Shown here piece after piece: positions 34,065-43,007 of a DNA stretch of 64,000 bases (position 1 is the first letter of the stretch; every line of letters begins with the position of its first letter). The notes beneath the pieces were generated by a model that saw only the letters and a program-made list of their open reading frames with translations, searched no databases and was not told the origin of the DNA. The translations under genes were made by a program, and so were the position numbers. This DNA is from Streptomyces sp. NBC_01288 (GTDB lineage: Bacteria; Actinomycetota; Actinomycetes; Streptomycetales; Streptomycetaceae), in contig NZ_CP108427.1 of assembly GCF_035982055.1 (NCBI RefSeq), positions 9,051,001 to 9,115,000 of the forward strand. Reading direction: 5' to 3'.

Positions 34065-34933
34065 CCACGGCCGGCGCAGAGGCCACCGGGGCGATCGGGG
34101 CCACCCGGCTCGGCGAACTGCGCGAGAGTGCCACCCGTATCCGCGAGCACGTCGCCGACATGTGCGCGGGCCCCGAGGGAGGCCATCTCGGCGGCGCGTA
34201 CTCGGCCGCCGACATCATGACCGCCCTCTACTTCGACGTCATGAACGTCGATCCGGCCCGGCCGGACGCCCCCGAGCGGGACCGTTTCGTGCTCAGCAAG
34301 GGCCACGCCGCCGTCGGCCTGTACGCGACCCTCGCCGAGCGCGGCTTCCTGCCCCTCGACGAACTCGCCACCTACGGCCGCCCCGGCAGCCGGTTGATGG
34401 GCCACCCGGTCCGCGCGGTACCCGGCGTCGAGGCGGCCACCGGGTCGCTCGGTCACGGTCTCGCGCTGGGCTGCGGCTTCGCGCTCGGCGCCCGCCTGGA
34501 CGGCGTCGACAGCAGGACGTTCGTCCTCATGGGCGACGGCGAACTCCAGGAAGGCTCGGTGTGGGAAGCGGCAACAGGCGCCGCCTCACTGGGACTTGAC
34601 CGGCTGGTCGCCGTCGTGGACCGCAACTCCCTCCAGTTGACGGGTGATACGGACTCCATCGCCGCCATGGAACCCCTCGCCGACCGCTGGCGCGGCTTCG
34701 GCTGGGCCGTCCAGGAGGCCGACGGCCACGATCTCGGGGCGCTCGTGCGCGCGCTCGGCACCGCGCCGTGGGAACCGGGCCGCCCCAGCGTCCTGATCGC
34801 CCGCACCGTCAAGGGCCGCGGCCTGCCCTTCCTGGAGGGGCGCACCGCGTGCCACTACGTCACCTTCTCCGAGCGCAACCACGCCAAGGCCCGCGCTGTA
34901 CTGGGCCGTTCAAGGAAGGAGGACACCAGGTGA
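34061..34933 (+). CDS. Transketolase, N-terminal (TPP-binding) subunit
   Basis: 290-residue half-transketolase. The TPP/Mg motif [14 protein letters not shown]...VVDRNSL (158-190) is complete, and [13 protein letters not shown] and [12 protein letters not shown] are typical. Paired with the C-terminal subunit by a GTGA overlap. It would transfer a two-carbon unit, presumably onto the LysW-bound glutamate semialdehyde, extending C5 to C7. Its place between the aminotransferase and lysW argues against a pentose-phosphate role. Confidence 0.93.
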   Translation: MTTAGAEATGAIGATRLGELRESATRIREHVADMCAGPEGGHLGGAYSAADIMTALYFDVMNVDPARPDAPERDRFVLSKGHAAVGLYATLAERGFLPLDELATYGRPGSRLMGHPVRAVPGVEAATGSLGHGLALGCGFALGARLDGVDSRTFVLMGDGELQEGSVWEAATGAASLGLDRLVAVVDRNSLQLTGDTDSIAAMEPLADRWRGFGWAVQEADGHDLGALVRALGTAPWEPGRPSVLIARTVKGRGLPFLEGRTACHYVTFSERNHAKARAVLGRSRKEDTR

Positions 34934-35901
34934 CCACCACCGCAGCTCCCACCGCGGCCACTACGGCAGCGGCTCCCGCCGTGACCCGTGAGGCCTATCG
35001 CGACCGGCTGATCCCGCTGCTCGGGACCGATCCCCGGCTGATGTGCCTGGACACCGACACCGGACTGTTCGGTCCCGGCCACATCGAGGCGGCGGGAGAC
35101 CAGTACGTCAACCTCGGTATAGCGGAACACAATCTGATGGGCATCGCCGCGGGCCTCGCGTTCGGCGGGCGCATGCCGTTCGTCAACACCATGGCGGGCT
35201 TCGCCAGTTCGCGGGCGCTGGAGGCCGTGAAGGTCGACATCGCCTATCCCGCGCTGCCCGTACGGATCATGGCGACGCACGGCGGACTGGCCGCCGGCCA
35301 TCTCGGGCCAACGCACCACGCGTTGGAGGACCTGGCCGTCATGCGGACGCTGCCCGCCATGACGGTGGTCGTGCCCGCCGACGCGGCCGCCACCGCCGCC
35401 GTGGTCGAGCAGAGCCTCGACCTGCCGGGCCCGCTCTACGTACGGCTGGGCCGCAAGGCCACCCCGGCCGTCCCGAGCGACGAACCGATGGTCATCGGCC
35501 GGGCACAGCGGTTGCGCGAGGGCACCGACGTCGTCCTCGTCGGCTGCGGCCCGTACCCGGTGGCCGCATGCACCGAAGCAGCCGATCTGCTGGGCGAGTC
35601 GGGCATCTCCGCCGCCGTCCTCAACATGCACACCCTGAGCCCGCTCGACACCGAGTCCCTCTGTACGGCGGCCTCGGGCGCCTCGCTCGTCGTCACCGTG
35701 GAGGAGCACTGGCGCAGCGGCGGCCTCGGCGGTGCGGTCTGCGAAGCCTTGGCCGAACGGCAGCCGGTGCGGGTGCTGCGGATCGGGATGCCGGACCAGT
35801 TCTCCGACACCGTCGGCGGCCAGGAGTACCTGCTCGACCACTACGGCATCACGGCCGCGCGCACCGCAGCCGCCGTGACCGCGGCCCTCGAAACCAAATG
35901 A
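34930..35901 (+). CDS. Transketolase, C-terminal (pyrimidine-binding) subunit
   Basis: 323-residue partner half. It contains the catalytic Glu region NLGIAEHNLMGIAAGLA, THGGLAAGHLGPTHHALEDLAVMR and the C-terminal transketolase domain (VEEHWRSGGLGGAV). GTG start overlapping the previous stop. The N-terminal 17 residues are Ala-Thr-rich and disordered. Together with the preceding gene it forms one split transketolase, as in other secondary-metabolite clusters. Confidence 0.93.
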   Translation: MTTTAAPTAATTAAAPAVTREAYRDRLIPLLGTDPRLMCLDTDTGLFGPGHIEAAGDQYVNLGIAEHNLMGIAAGLAFGGRMPFVNTMAGFASSRALEAVKVDIAYPALPVRIMATHGGLAAGHLGPTHHALEDLAVMRTLPAMTVVVPADAAATAAVVEQSLDLPGPLYVRLGRKATPAVPSDEPMVIGRAQRLREGTDVVLVGCGPYPVAACTEAADLLGESGISAAVLNMHTLSPLDTESLCTAASGASLVVTVEEHWRSGGLGGAVCEALAERQPVRVLRIGMPDQFSDTVGGQEYLLDHYGITAARTAAAVTAALETK

Positions 35902-35954
35902 CGATCCGTCACCAGTGTGACCAACTTCAACACCGAACACAGGAAGGCGACTTC

Positions 35955-36131
35955 ATGACGACCGCTACCCAGACCTGCCCGGAGTGCGACGGCCCGGTGG
36001 ACGTCGGCGACACCGTCCGCGCCAGCGAGGTCATCGAATGCCCCGAGTGCCGCAGCGAGTTGGAGGTCGTGGCCACCGAGCCGCTGCTGCTCGCCCTGGC
36101 CCCCGAGGTCGAAGAGGACTGGGGGGAGTAA
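35955..36131 (+). CDS. lysW: Amino-group carrier protein (LysW type)
   Basis: 58-residue acidic carrier protein. A zinc ribbon is formed by Cys8, Cys11, Cys29 and Cys32 (CPEC...CPEC), and the C-terminus is EVEEDWGE, the LysW signature whose terminal Glu side chain is joined to the amino group of the substrate. It carries glutamate-derived intermediates through phosphorylation, reduction and later steps and protects the alpha-amino group. Followed 4 bp later by its ligase lysX. The gene is shorter than most ORF callers' threshold. Confidence 0.95.
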   Translation: MTTATQTCPECDGPVDVGDTVRASEVIECPECRSELEVVATEPLLLALAPEVEEDWGE

Positions 36132-36135
36132 CGAG

Positions 36136-37038
36136 GTGGTCTCCTCCACAGCGCCCCGGACGGCGTTGCTGGCTTCCAGGACGCGCTTCGAGGAGAAGCG
36201 CCTCCTGGAGGCCCTGGACCGCCGGGGCATCCCCTGTACGGCCATCGACACCCGCACCGTCCGCCACCACCTGCACGACACCCCGCCGCCGTGGGACCTG
36301 GTGCTCAACCGCGAGATCTCGGCGACCAAGGCCCTGTACGCGGCCCTCACCTACGAATCCGCTGGCGTCACCGTCATCAACTCCGCTACGGCGATCGAGA
36401 CTTGCGGCGACAAGTGGCGCACCTCGCTCGCGCTGCGCGCCGCCGGGATCCCCACACCGCCCGCCGCCCTCGCCCTCACGGCACAGGCCGCGGAAGAGGC
36501 GGCCGAGGAGATCGGTTACCCGGTGGTCCTCAAACCCCTGGTGGGTTCCTGGGGCCGGCGGGTCGCCCTGATCCCGGACGCCGCCGCGCTGCGGACGGTG
36601 CTGGAGTACAGCGAGGCGCTGCCGTCACCGCTGGCCAAACTGGCCTATCTGCAGCGGTACGTCGACAAGCCCGATCGCGACATCAGGGTGATCGTCGTCG
36701 GCGGCATCCCGATCGGCGCCATGTACCGCACGTCGGACGGCTGGCGGACCAACGTGGCGCGCGGGGCGACGACCACGGCCTGCCCCCTCACCGACGACCT
36801 CGCCAAACTCGCGGCCACCGCGGCCCGGGAGACCGGCGCGGACCTCGCGGGAGTCGATCTCGTCGAGGATGCGGACGGCGGCCTCCAAGTCCTCGAAGTC
36901 AACCATGGAGTCGAGTTCAAGGGCTTCCAGGAAGCACACACGGACCGCATCGACGTCGCCGAACTCATCGTGGAGCGCCTGGTGTTGGGGGCGGACAGGC
37001 GGATGGACAGGGAGACGGTCAGGGAGGTGGGCGCATGA
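36136..37038 (+). CDS. lysX: LysW ligase (LysX/RimK-type ATP-grasp)
   Basis: 300-residue ATP-grasp ligase that attaches glutamate's amino group to the C-terminal Glu of LysW. ATP-grasp landmarks: ATCGDKWRTSLALRAAGIPTP, VVLKPLVGSWGRRV, YLQRYVDKPDRDIRVIVVGG, and the metal-binding DLVEDADGGLQVLEVNHGVEFKGF. MYRTSDGWRTNVARGATT resembles the LysX/ArgX substrate-specificity loop. GTG start with GGGGGAG upstream inside the lysW stop region; ATGA overlap to lysY. Confidence 0.93.
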   Translation: MVSSTAPRTALLASRTRFEEKRLLEALDRRGIPCTAIDTRTVRHHLHDTPPPWDLVLNREISATKALYAALTYESAGVTVINSATAIETCGDKWRTSLALRAAGIPTPPAALALTAQAAEEAAEEIGYPVVLKPLVGSWGRRVALIPDAAALRTVLEYSEALPSPLAKLAYLQRYVDKPDRDIRVIVVGGIPIGAMYRTSDGWRTNVARGATTTACPLTDDLAKLAATAARETGADLAGVDLVEDADGGLQVLEVNHGVEFKGFQEAHTDRIDVAELIVERLVLGADRRMDRETVREVGA

Positions 37039-38060
37039 TCAGGGCCGCGGTGTTCGGTGCCGCCGGATACATCGGCGGCGAACTGTTGAGGCTGCTGCTC
37101 GGCCACCCCGAGGTGGAGCTGACGGCCGCCGTGTCGTCCCGGTTCCCCGGCAAACGCCTCGACAGCGTCCACCCCAACCTCCGCTCGGCGACCGACCTCA
37201 CCTTCACCACCCCCGAGCGGGCCGACGACTGCGACGTGGTCTTCCTGGCCACCCCGCACCGCTCCACCATGGATCTCGTGCGGCACTGGGCGGACCGGAC
37301 GGACCTGCTGATCGACCTATCGGGCGACTTCAGGCTCCGCGACACGGACGTGTACGAGCGCTACTACGGAGTGCCGCACGAGGCGCCGGAGTTGCTCGAC
37401 CGGTTCGTCCCCGGCATACCGGAACTGCACCGCGACCGGCTGCGCGCCGCCCGGCTGATCAGTGTCCCGGGCTGCATGGCGAACGCCGCGATCCTCGCAC
37501 TGCACCCGCTGGCTGCCCACCAACTCGCCCTCTCACCAGTGCTGTTGGACGGGCGTACCGGATCCAGCGGTTCGGGCGCCTCCGCCGGCGACTCCAACCT
37601 GCACGCCGAACGCAGCGGCGCCCTAAGGGTGTTCGCCCCCGCCACCCACCGGCACGAGGCGGAAGTCGCCCAGCACACCGGGCTCGACGCCCGGATGACG
37701 GCGACCGGCGTAGAGGCCGTACGGGGCGTGCAGGTCGTCTGCCACACCGAGGTGCCGGAGGGCGTCGAGGAGCGGGCGGTACGGGCGGCGTACCGCGAGG
37801 CCTACGCCGACGAGCCGTTCGTCCGCATGGTCGCCCACAAGCGGGGCACCTACCGCTATCCCGAGCCCAAGATCCTGCTCGGCTCCAACTACTGCGACAT
37901 CGGCCATGTCTGGGACGACGTCTCGCGTCGCCTGGTGGTCGTCGCCGCCCTCGACAACCTCGTCAAGGGCGGCGCGGGCAACGCCGTGCAGTGCCTCAAC
38001 GTACGCATGGACTGGCCCGAATCGTACGGACTGTCCTTTCCCGGGCTGCACCCGGTGTGA
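37035..38060 (+). CDS. lysY: LysW-gamma-glutamyl-phosphate reductase (LysY/ArgC type)
   Basis: 341-residue NADPH-dependent semialdehyde dehydrogenase. The N-terminal Rossmann motif is GAAGYIGGELLRLL, the catalytic Cys147 lies in SVPGCMANAAI and the His region in HRHEAEV. It would reduce LysW-bound glutamyl phosphate to the semialdehyde, the acceptor for the transketolase. ArgC homology alone would allow an arginine role, but the lysW-lysX-lysZ neighbours make the carrier-bound function far more likely. Confidence 0.93.
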   Translation: MIRAAVFGAAGYIGGELLRLLLGHPEVELTAAVSSRFPGKRLDSVHPNLRSATDLTFTTPERADDCDVVFLATPHRSTMDLVRHWADRTDLLIDLSGDFRLRDTDVYERYYGVPHEAPELLDRFVPGIPELHRDRLRAARLISVPGCMANAAILALHPLAAHQLALSPVLLDGRTGSSGSGASAGDSNLHAERSGALRVFAPATHRHEAEVAQHTGLDARMTATGVEAVRGVQVVCHTEVPEGVEERAVRAAYREAYADEPFVRMVAHKRGTYRYPEPKILLGSNYCDIGHVWDDVSRRLVVVAALDNLVKGGAGNAVQCLNVRMDWPESYGLSFPGLHPV

Positions 38061-38095
38061 GGACCGTGCGCGAGTGTGAGAAGGGAGAACCGACC

Positions 38096-39028
38096 ATGGG
38101 CGCGCCCCAGTTGGTCGTCGTCAAGTGCGGCGGCAACAGCGATGTGAACGCCGCCGGTATCTGCGCGGACGTCGCCGGTCTGGTGAAGGAGGGCCACCGT
38201 CTGGTGGTGGTGCACGGCGGATCGGCGGAGATCGACCGGCTGGCCGACGAACTCGACGTACCGCAGCGGCGTTTGGTCTCGCCCGACGGGGTCTCGGCCC
38301 GGCACACCGACGAAGCCACCCTGGAGGTGGTGACGCTGGCGCTGGCCGGCTCGGTGAAGCCGAAGCTCGTGAGCGAGCTGCTGGGCCGGGGTATCCCCGC
38401 CGTGGGCCTCACCGGTCTCGACGGCGGACTCGTGCTGACCCGTCGCAAGAAGGGGCAGAAGGCGGTCGTCGACGGGCGCACCGTGGTCGTGCGCGACGAC
38501 CACAGCGGCCGGATCGAGGCGGTACGCGGGGAGTTGATCGCGACCCTGCTCGCGCACGGGTACGTTCCCGTCGTGTCGCCGCCCGCCGCCGATGAGCACG
38601 GCGATCGGGTCAACGCCGACGCCGACCGGATCGCGGCGGCACTCGCGGCCGAACTCGACGCGGACCGGCTGGTGTTGCTCACCGGAGCGGCGGGGGTGCT
38701 CGCCGACCCGGACGACGAGGACAGCGTCCTGGCCGACTGCGAAGTCGCGCAGGCGGGCGCGCCGGGGGAGTTCGCCCGGGGCGGCATGGCACTCAAACTC
38801 GTCGCCGCCCGGGAGGCGTTGCTCGGCGGCGTCGGCCAGGTGACCGTCGCCGACGGGCGGGGTGAGGGGGCGGTCGGTGAGGCGCTGCGGGGGGCCGGGA
38901 CGGACGTGCGGATCACACCTTCGCCCGACGCGGGAACGGAGACCCGGCCGACGTCCCGTCAACACCCCGATCAGAAACAGGAATTGTCGGAACAGGACGT
39001 GCCGGAACAGACAGGGAGTGACCGATGA
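38096..39028 (+). CDS. lysZ: LysW-glutamate kinase (LysZ/ArgB type)
   Basis: 310-residue amino-acid-kinase-fold enzyme phosphorylating the side-chain carboxylate of LysW-bound glutamate. VVVKCGGNSDVNAAG, VVVHGGSAEIDRLA, GLDGGLVLTRRKKGQKAVVDG and NADADRIAAALAAELDADRLVLLTGAAGVL are characteristic. The C-terminal 35 residues (SPDAGTETRPTSRQHPDQKQELSEQDVPEQ) are a charged tail absent from usual members. AAGGGAG precedes the ATG; ATGA overlap to the peptidase gene. Confidence 0.93.
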   Translation: MGAPQLVVVKCGGNSDVNAAGICADVAGLVKEGHRLVVVHGGSAEIDRLADELDVPQRRLVSPDGVSARHTDEATLEVVTLALAGSVKPKLVSELLGRGIPAVGLTGLDGGLVLTRRKKGQKAVVDGRTVVVRDDHSGRIEAVRGELIATLLAHGYVPVVSPPAADEHGDRVNADADRIAAALAAELDADRLVLLTGAAGVLADPDDEDSVLADCEVAQAGAPGEFARGGMALKLVAAREALLGGVGQVTVADGRGEGAVGEALRGAGTDVRITPSPDAGTETRPTSRQHPDQKQELSEQDVPEQTGSDR

Positions 39029-40161
39029 CCACCGAAACCGCCGTACCGCCTGCGGCCCTCGCCGGTACCGATCCCGGTGCCGCTGTGGACCTGCTGCGGT
39101 CCATGTTGGAGATCCCCTCCCCGTCCGGCGAGGAGGGCCCCTTGGCCCGTCATCTGGCCGATGTCATGAGGGGATGGGGGCTCACCGCCCGCATCGACGA
39201 CGCGGGCAACGTGATCGGCGAGACCCCGGCCCGTCCCGGCCCGCGCATCATGCTGCTGGGCCATATGGACACCGTCCAGGGGCAGTTGGCCGTACACCTC
39301 GAAGGCGGCCGGCTGCACGGCCGTGGCGCGGCCGACGCCCAGGGGCCCCTCGCGGCCATGGTGTGCGCGGTCGCCGCCCACCGTGGCTTCCCCGGACAGC
39401 TCGTGGTCGTAGGAGTCGTGGAGGAGGAGACCCCGAAGTCGCGTGGAGCGGTGCACATCGGGCGGACCCTCGCGCGGCCGGACGCACTGATCGTGGGGGA
39501 GCCCAGCGGGTGGCCGGGGATCGTCATCGGCTACAAGGGGAAGCTGGACCTTGAGTATCGGGTCGGCTGCCCTGCCACGCACCCGAGCAACCCGGTCGAG
39601 AAGGCCACCGAGTCGGCCGCCGCGTTCTGGCAGGACGTGCTGGAGCTGCTCGGACCCGAGCAGGGGCACGCGTCGTTCGCCACCCCGGGTGCGACCCTGG
39701 TCGGGATGCGCGGGGACATCACCGAGGCGGAGCTGGAGGTCAGTATCCGTACGCCCGTCGGATTCGACCAGGACGGGTTCGTCGCCGCTCTGCGCGAGCG
39801 GGATCAAGTCCGGGGCAGGGGCGGCCGGTTGGCGGTCGTGAACGGGGTGCGGGCGGTGGAGGCGGAGCGGCGCGGGCCGGTGGTGCGTGCCCTCAGCGCG
39901 GGGATCCGGTCCATCGGCGGGACCCCTCGGCCGACGCTGAAGACCGCCACCTCCGACATGAACACCCTGGCCGAGGTCTGGGACATCCCCATGGCGACCT
40001 ACGGCCCCGGGGACAGCGCGCTGGACCACTCCGACGAGGAGCACATCCTCGTCGACGACTACCTGCGCGGTATCGCCGTCCTGACCACGGCACTGGGCGA
40101 GTTGACCACCCTGCCGACCGGTGACGCCGGTTCCGCCGGTGAACTCGGGGGCGAGTCATGA
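39025..40161 (+). CDS. lysK: LysW-product releasing M20 peptidase (LysK type)
   Basis: 378-residue dinuclear-metal peptidase of the M20 family. Metal ligands are visible: His80 and Asp82 (LLGHMDTV), Asp104 (GRGAADAQGP), the catalytic Glu/ligand pair in VVEEETPKSRGA (133-135), Asp/Glu in GEPS and a C-terminal His. In LysW pathways LysK hydrolyses the bond between the LysW C-terminal Glu and the finished amino acid. Overlaps lysZ and cysC by ATGA. It should therefore act late, after or before ring formation. Confidence 0.9.
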   Translation: MTTETAVPPAALAGTDPGAAVDLLRSMLEIPSPSGEEGPLARHLADVMRGWGLTARIDDAGNVIGETPARPGPRIMLLGHMDTVQGQLAVHLEGGRLHGRGAADAQGPLAAMVCAVAAHRGFPGQLVVVGVVEEETPKSRGAVHIGRTLARPDALIVGEPSGWPGIVIGYKGKLDLEYRVGCPATHPSNPVEKATESAAAFWQDVLELLGPEQGHASFATPGATLVGMRGDITEAELEVSIRTPVGFDQDGFVAALRERDQVRGRGGRLAVVNGVRAVEAERRGPVVRALSAGIRSIGGTPRPTLKTATSDMNTLAEVWDIPMATYGPGDSALDHSDEEHILVDDYLRGIAVLTTALGELTTLPTGDAGSAGELGGES

Positions 40162-40739
40162 GCGTTGGGCAATCCACCCTGGCGAAGCCGGAGTTCTGCA
40201 CCTGCTGGCCCGGCGCGACCGTATGGCTGACCGGGCTGCCGAGCGCGGGTAAGTCCACCATCGCCGCCGCGCTCGCGGAGCGGCTGCGCCAGGACCGGAG
40301 GCGGGTGGAGGTGCTCGACGGTGACGAGATCCGCACGTTCCTGTCGGCCGGGCTCGGCTTCTCCCGCGAGGACCGGCACGTCAACGTCCAGCGGATCGGC
40401 CTGGTCGCCGAAGTGCTCGCGCGCAACGGGGTGTTGGTCCTGGTGCCGGTGATCGCGCCGTACGCGGACTCCAGGTCGTCGGTCCGCCGGCGCCACGAGA
40501 AGTCCGGGACGAAGTACTTGGAGGTACATGTCGCGACCCCGGCCTCCGTCTGCTCGGAGCGCGACGTCAAGGGCCTGTACGCCCAGCAGGCGGCCGGCCG
40601 GATCTCCGGACTGACTGGCGCGGACGACCCCTACGAGGAGCCCGCGCACCCCGATCTGCGGATCGACGCGCACGCCGAGCGGGCCGTCGAATCAGTGGAC
40701 GCGCTGCACGCGTTGCTCGTGCGAAAGGAGTTGGCATGA
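40158..40739 (+). CDS. cysC: Adenylylsulfate (APS) kinase
   Basis: 193-residue APS kinase converting APS to PAPS. Walker A is GLPSAGKST (26-34); the DGDEIR, GFSREDRHVNVQRIG and IAPYADSR segments are typical. The usual DPYEEP motif for substrate closure is present. Overlaps both neighbours (ATGA). With cysD and cysN it makes a dedicated PAPS supply for the sulfotransferase at 29943-30722. Confidence 0.95.
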   Translation: MSVGQSTLAKPEFCTCWPGATVWLTGLPSAGKSTIAAALAERLRQDRRRVEVLDGDEIRTFLSAGLGFSREDRHVNVQRIGLVAEVLARNGVLVLVPVIAPYADSRSSVRRRHEKSGTKYLEVHVATPASVCSERDVKGLYAQQAAGRISGLTGADDPYEEPAHPDLRIDAHAERAVESVDALHALLVRKELA

Positions 40740-41671
40740 CTGTCGCCGCCAAGCACATGGCCGGCACGGAGAACCCGTATGCGCTGCCGCACTTGGACGC
40801 GCTTGAGTCGGAGGCGGTCCATATCCTCCGTGAGGTGGCGGGTGAGTTCGAGCGGCCGGTGATCCTCTTCTCCGGCGGCAAGGACTCGATCGTCATGCTG
40901 CACCTGGCGTTGAAGGCGTTCGCGCCCGCGCCGGTGCCGTTCTCGCTGCTGCATGTGGATACGGGACACAACTTCCCCGAGGTCATTGAGTACCGCGACC
41001 GTGTGGTCGTCGCACATGGGTTGCGGCTCCATGTGGCTTCCGTACAGGACTACATCGACCGCGGTGCGCTGCGCGAACGCCCCGACGGCACCCGCAACCC
41101 GCTCCAGACCGTGCCGTTGACCGAGAAGATCCAGAGCGAGAAGTTCGACGCGGTCTTCGGTGGGGGTCGTAGGGACGAGGAGAAGGCGCGGGCGAAGGAG
41201 CGGGTGTTCTCGCTGCGGGACGAGTTCGGGGCGTGGGAGCCGCGTCGGCAACGACCCGAGCTGTGGAATCTCTACAACGGGCGGCACGCGCCCGGCGAAC
41301 ACGTCCGCGTGTTCCCGCTGTCCAACTGGACCGAGCTGGACGTGTGGCAGTACATCGCCCGCGAGGGCATCGACCTCCCCGCCATCTACTACGCCCATGA
41401 GCGCGAGGTCTTCCGACGGGGCGAACTCTGGCTGGCGCCCGGGAGTTGGGGCGGGGCGGGGGACGGCGAGACCGTCGAGAAGCGACAGGTGCGGTACCGG
41501 ACCGTCGGCGACATGTCCTGCACCGGCGCGGTCGACTCCGGCGCCGTCACCATCGAGCAGGTCATCGACGAGATCACCGCCTCCCGGCTGACCGAGCGGG
41601 GCGCCACCCGGGCCGACGACAAGCTGTCCGAGGCCGCCATGGAGGACCGCAAGCGCGAGGGGTACTTCTGA
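40736..41671 (+). CDS. cysD: Sulfate adenylyltransferase small subunit
   Basis: 311-residue ATP sulfurylase catalytic subunit of the PP-loop family: SGGKDS (46-51), the FGGGRRDEEKARAKER segment and EKRQVRYRTVGDMSCTGAV. It makes APS from ATP and sulfate, driven by the GTPase subunit CysN. Start overlaps cysC; only 2 bp separate it from cysN. Its presence without CysH or sulfite reductase genes in this operon shows the sulfate goes to sulfation, not to cysteine. Confidence 0.96.
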   Translation: MTVAAKHMAGTENPYALPHLDALESEAVHILREVAGEFERPVILFSGGKDSIVMLHLALKAFAPAPVPFSLLHVDTGHNFPEVIEYRDRVVVAHGLRLHVASVQDYIDRGALRERPDGTRNPLQTVPLTEKIQSEKFDAVFGGGRRDEEKARAKERVFSLRDEFGAWEPRRQRPELWNLYNGRHAPGEHVRVFPLSNWTELDVWQYIAREGIDLPAIYYAHEREVFRRGELWLAPGSWGGAGDGETVEKRQVRYRTVGDMSCTGAVDSGAVTIEQVIDEITASRLTERGATRADDKLSEAAMEDRKREGYF

Positions 41672-41673
41672 TC

Positions 41674-42942
41674 ATGGATACGACCATCGGCACATTGCGC
41701 TTCGCCACCGCGGGCTCCGTCGACGACGGCAAGTCGACCCTCGTCGGACGGCTGCTGCACGACTCCAAGTCGGTCCTCACCGACCAACTGGAGGCCGTGG
41801 AAAGGGCGTCCGCGAACCGGGGCCAGGACGGCCCCGACCTCGCCCTCCTCACCGACGGCCTGCGCGCCGAACGCGAGCAGGGCATCACGATCGACGTGGC
41901 GTACCGCTACTTCGCCACCCCCCGACGGCGGTTCATACTCGCCGACACCCCCGGCCATGTGCAGTACACCCGCAACATGGTCACCGGCGCCTCCACCGCC
42001 GAGCTGACGGTGATCCTCGTCGACGCCCGCAACGGCGTCGTCGAACAGACCCGCCGCCACGCCGCGATCGCCGCGCTGCTGCGCGTCCCGCACGTCGTCC
42101 TCGCCGTCAACAAGATGGACCTCGTCGACTACCGCGAGCCCGTATTCGCCACCATCGCCGAGGAGTTCACGGCCAGCGCGAGCGAACTCGGCATCCCCGA
42201 GGTCACCGCGATCCCCATCTCGGCGCTGGCCGGCGACAACGTCGTAGAACCGTCCGCGCACATGGACTGGTACGGCGGGCCGACCGTTCTCGAACACCTG
42301 GAGACCGTCCCCGTCGGCACCGACCTCGCGCGTGCGGCGGCTCGTTTCCCCGTGCAGTACGTCATCCGTCCGCAGAGCGACGAGCACCCCGACTACCGGG
42401 GATACGCCGGGCAGATCGCCTCCGGCGTGCTGCGCGTCGGTGACCCGGTCACCGTCCTGCCGTCCGGTCTCACCAGCACGATCACCGGTATCGACGTCCT
42501 CGGTACGCCGGTCGACCGGGCCTGGGCGCCGCAGTCGGTGACGCTTCTCCTCGCGGACGACATCGACATCTCGCGTGGCGACCTCATCGCCCCCAGCGCG
42601 CAGGCACCGGCCACCACGCAGGACGTCAGGGCCACGGTCTGTCATCTCAACGAGCGTCCGCTGCACGTCAGTTCACGTGTCCTGCTCAAACACGGCACCC
42701 GTACGGTCAAGGCCGTCGTGCGGGAGCTCCCGCACCGCGTCGACCTCACCCACGGCCTGGCCCACGACACCGACCCCGGCGAGTTCGCCGTCAACGACAT
42801 CGGCTCGATGGTGCTGCACACCGCCGAGCCGCTCCCGTTCGACGCGTACGCCGACTCCCGCCTCACCGGTTCCTTCCTCCTGATCAACCCCGCCGACGGG
42901 GCCGTGCTCGCGGCGGGGATGTGCGCGGGTGCCGATGGGTGA
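41674..42942 (+). CDS. cysN: Sulfate adenylyltransferase large subunit (GTPase)
   Basis: 422-residue EF-Tu-like GTPase that powers CysD. G1 GSVDDGKST (14-22), G2 region EREQGITIDVAYRYF, G3 DTPGH, G4 NKMD and G5 region SALAGDN are intact, followed by two beta-barrel domains. Not fused to CysC, which is separate upstream. Last gene of the operon; a strong terminator follows 12 bp downstream. Confidence 0.96.
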   Translation: MDTTIGTLRFATAGSVDDGKSTLVGRLLHDSKSVLTDQLEAVERASANRGQDGPDLALLTDGLRAEREQGITIDVAYRYFATPRRRFILADTPGHVQYTRNMVTGASTAELTVILVDARNGVVEQTRRHAAIAALLRVPHVVLAVNKMDLVDYREPVFATIAEEFTASASELGIPEVTAIPISALAGDNVVEPSAHMDWYGGPTVLEHLETVPVGTDLARAAARFPVQYVIRPQSDEHPDYRGYAGQIASGVLRVGDPVTVLPSGLTSTITGIDVLGTPVDRAWAPQSVTLLLADDIDISRGDLIAPSAQAPATTQDVRATVCHLNERPLHVSSRVLLKHGTRTVKAVVRELPHRVDLTHGLAHDTDPGEFAVNDIGSMVLHTAEPLPFDAYADSRLTGSFLLINPADGAVLAAGMCAGADG

Positions 42943-42954
42943 GGTCACCGCGCT

Positions 42955-42993
42955 GGGTGCCTGACGTGAGCTTCCCCAGGTCAGGCACCCTTT
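42955..42993. terminator. Terminator of the carrier-protein operon
   Basis: GGGTGCCTGAC (42955-42965) and GTCAGGCACCC (42980-42990) form a perfect 11-bp stem followed by TTT. It lies between convergent cysN and aldehyde dehydrogenase genes and may serve both. Confidence 0.88.
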
Positions 42994-43007
42994 GGGCCCA
43001 TATAGGC

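Noticed and set aside
34061-35901. Housekeeping transketolase or DXP synthase
   Set aside because: Split into two subunits and embedded by overlaps in the carrier-protein operon; housekeeping transketolase is a single chain of about 690 residues.
35955-39028. Primary lysine or arginine biosynthesis by LysW-LysX-LysY-LysZ
   Set aside because: Actinobacteria use other lysine and arginine routes, and the genes are locked into one operon with transketolase, aminotransferase, PAPS synthesis and unknown genes.
40158-42942. Assimilatory sulfate reduction operon
   Set aside because: No PAPS/APS reductase or sulfite reductase is present, and the genes overlap lysK with a sulfotransferase nearby.
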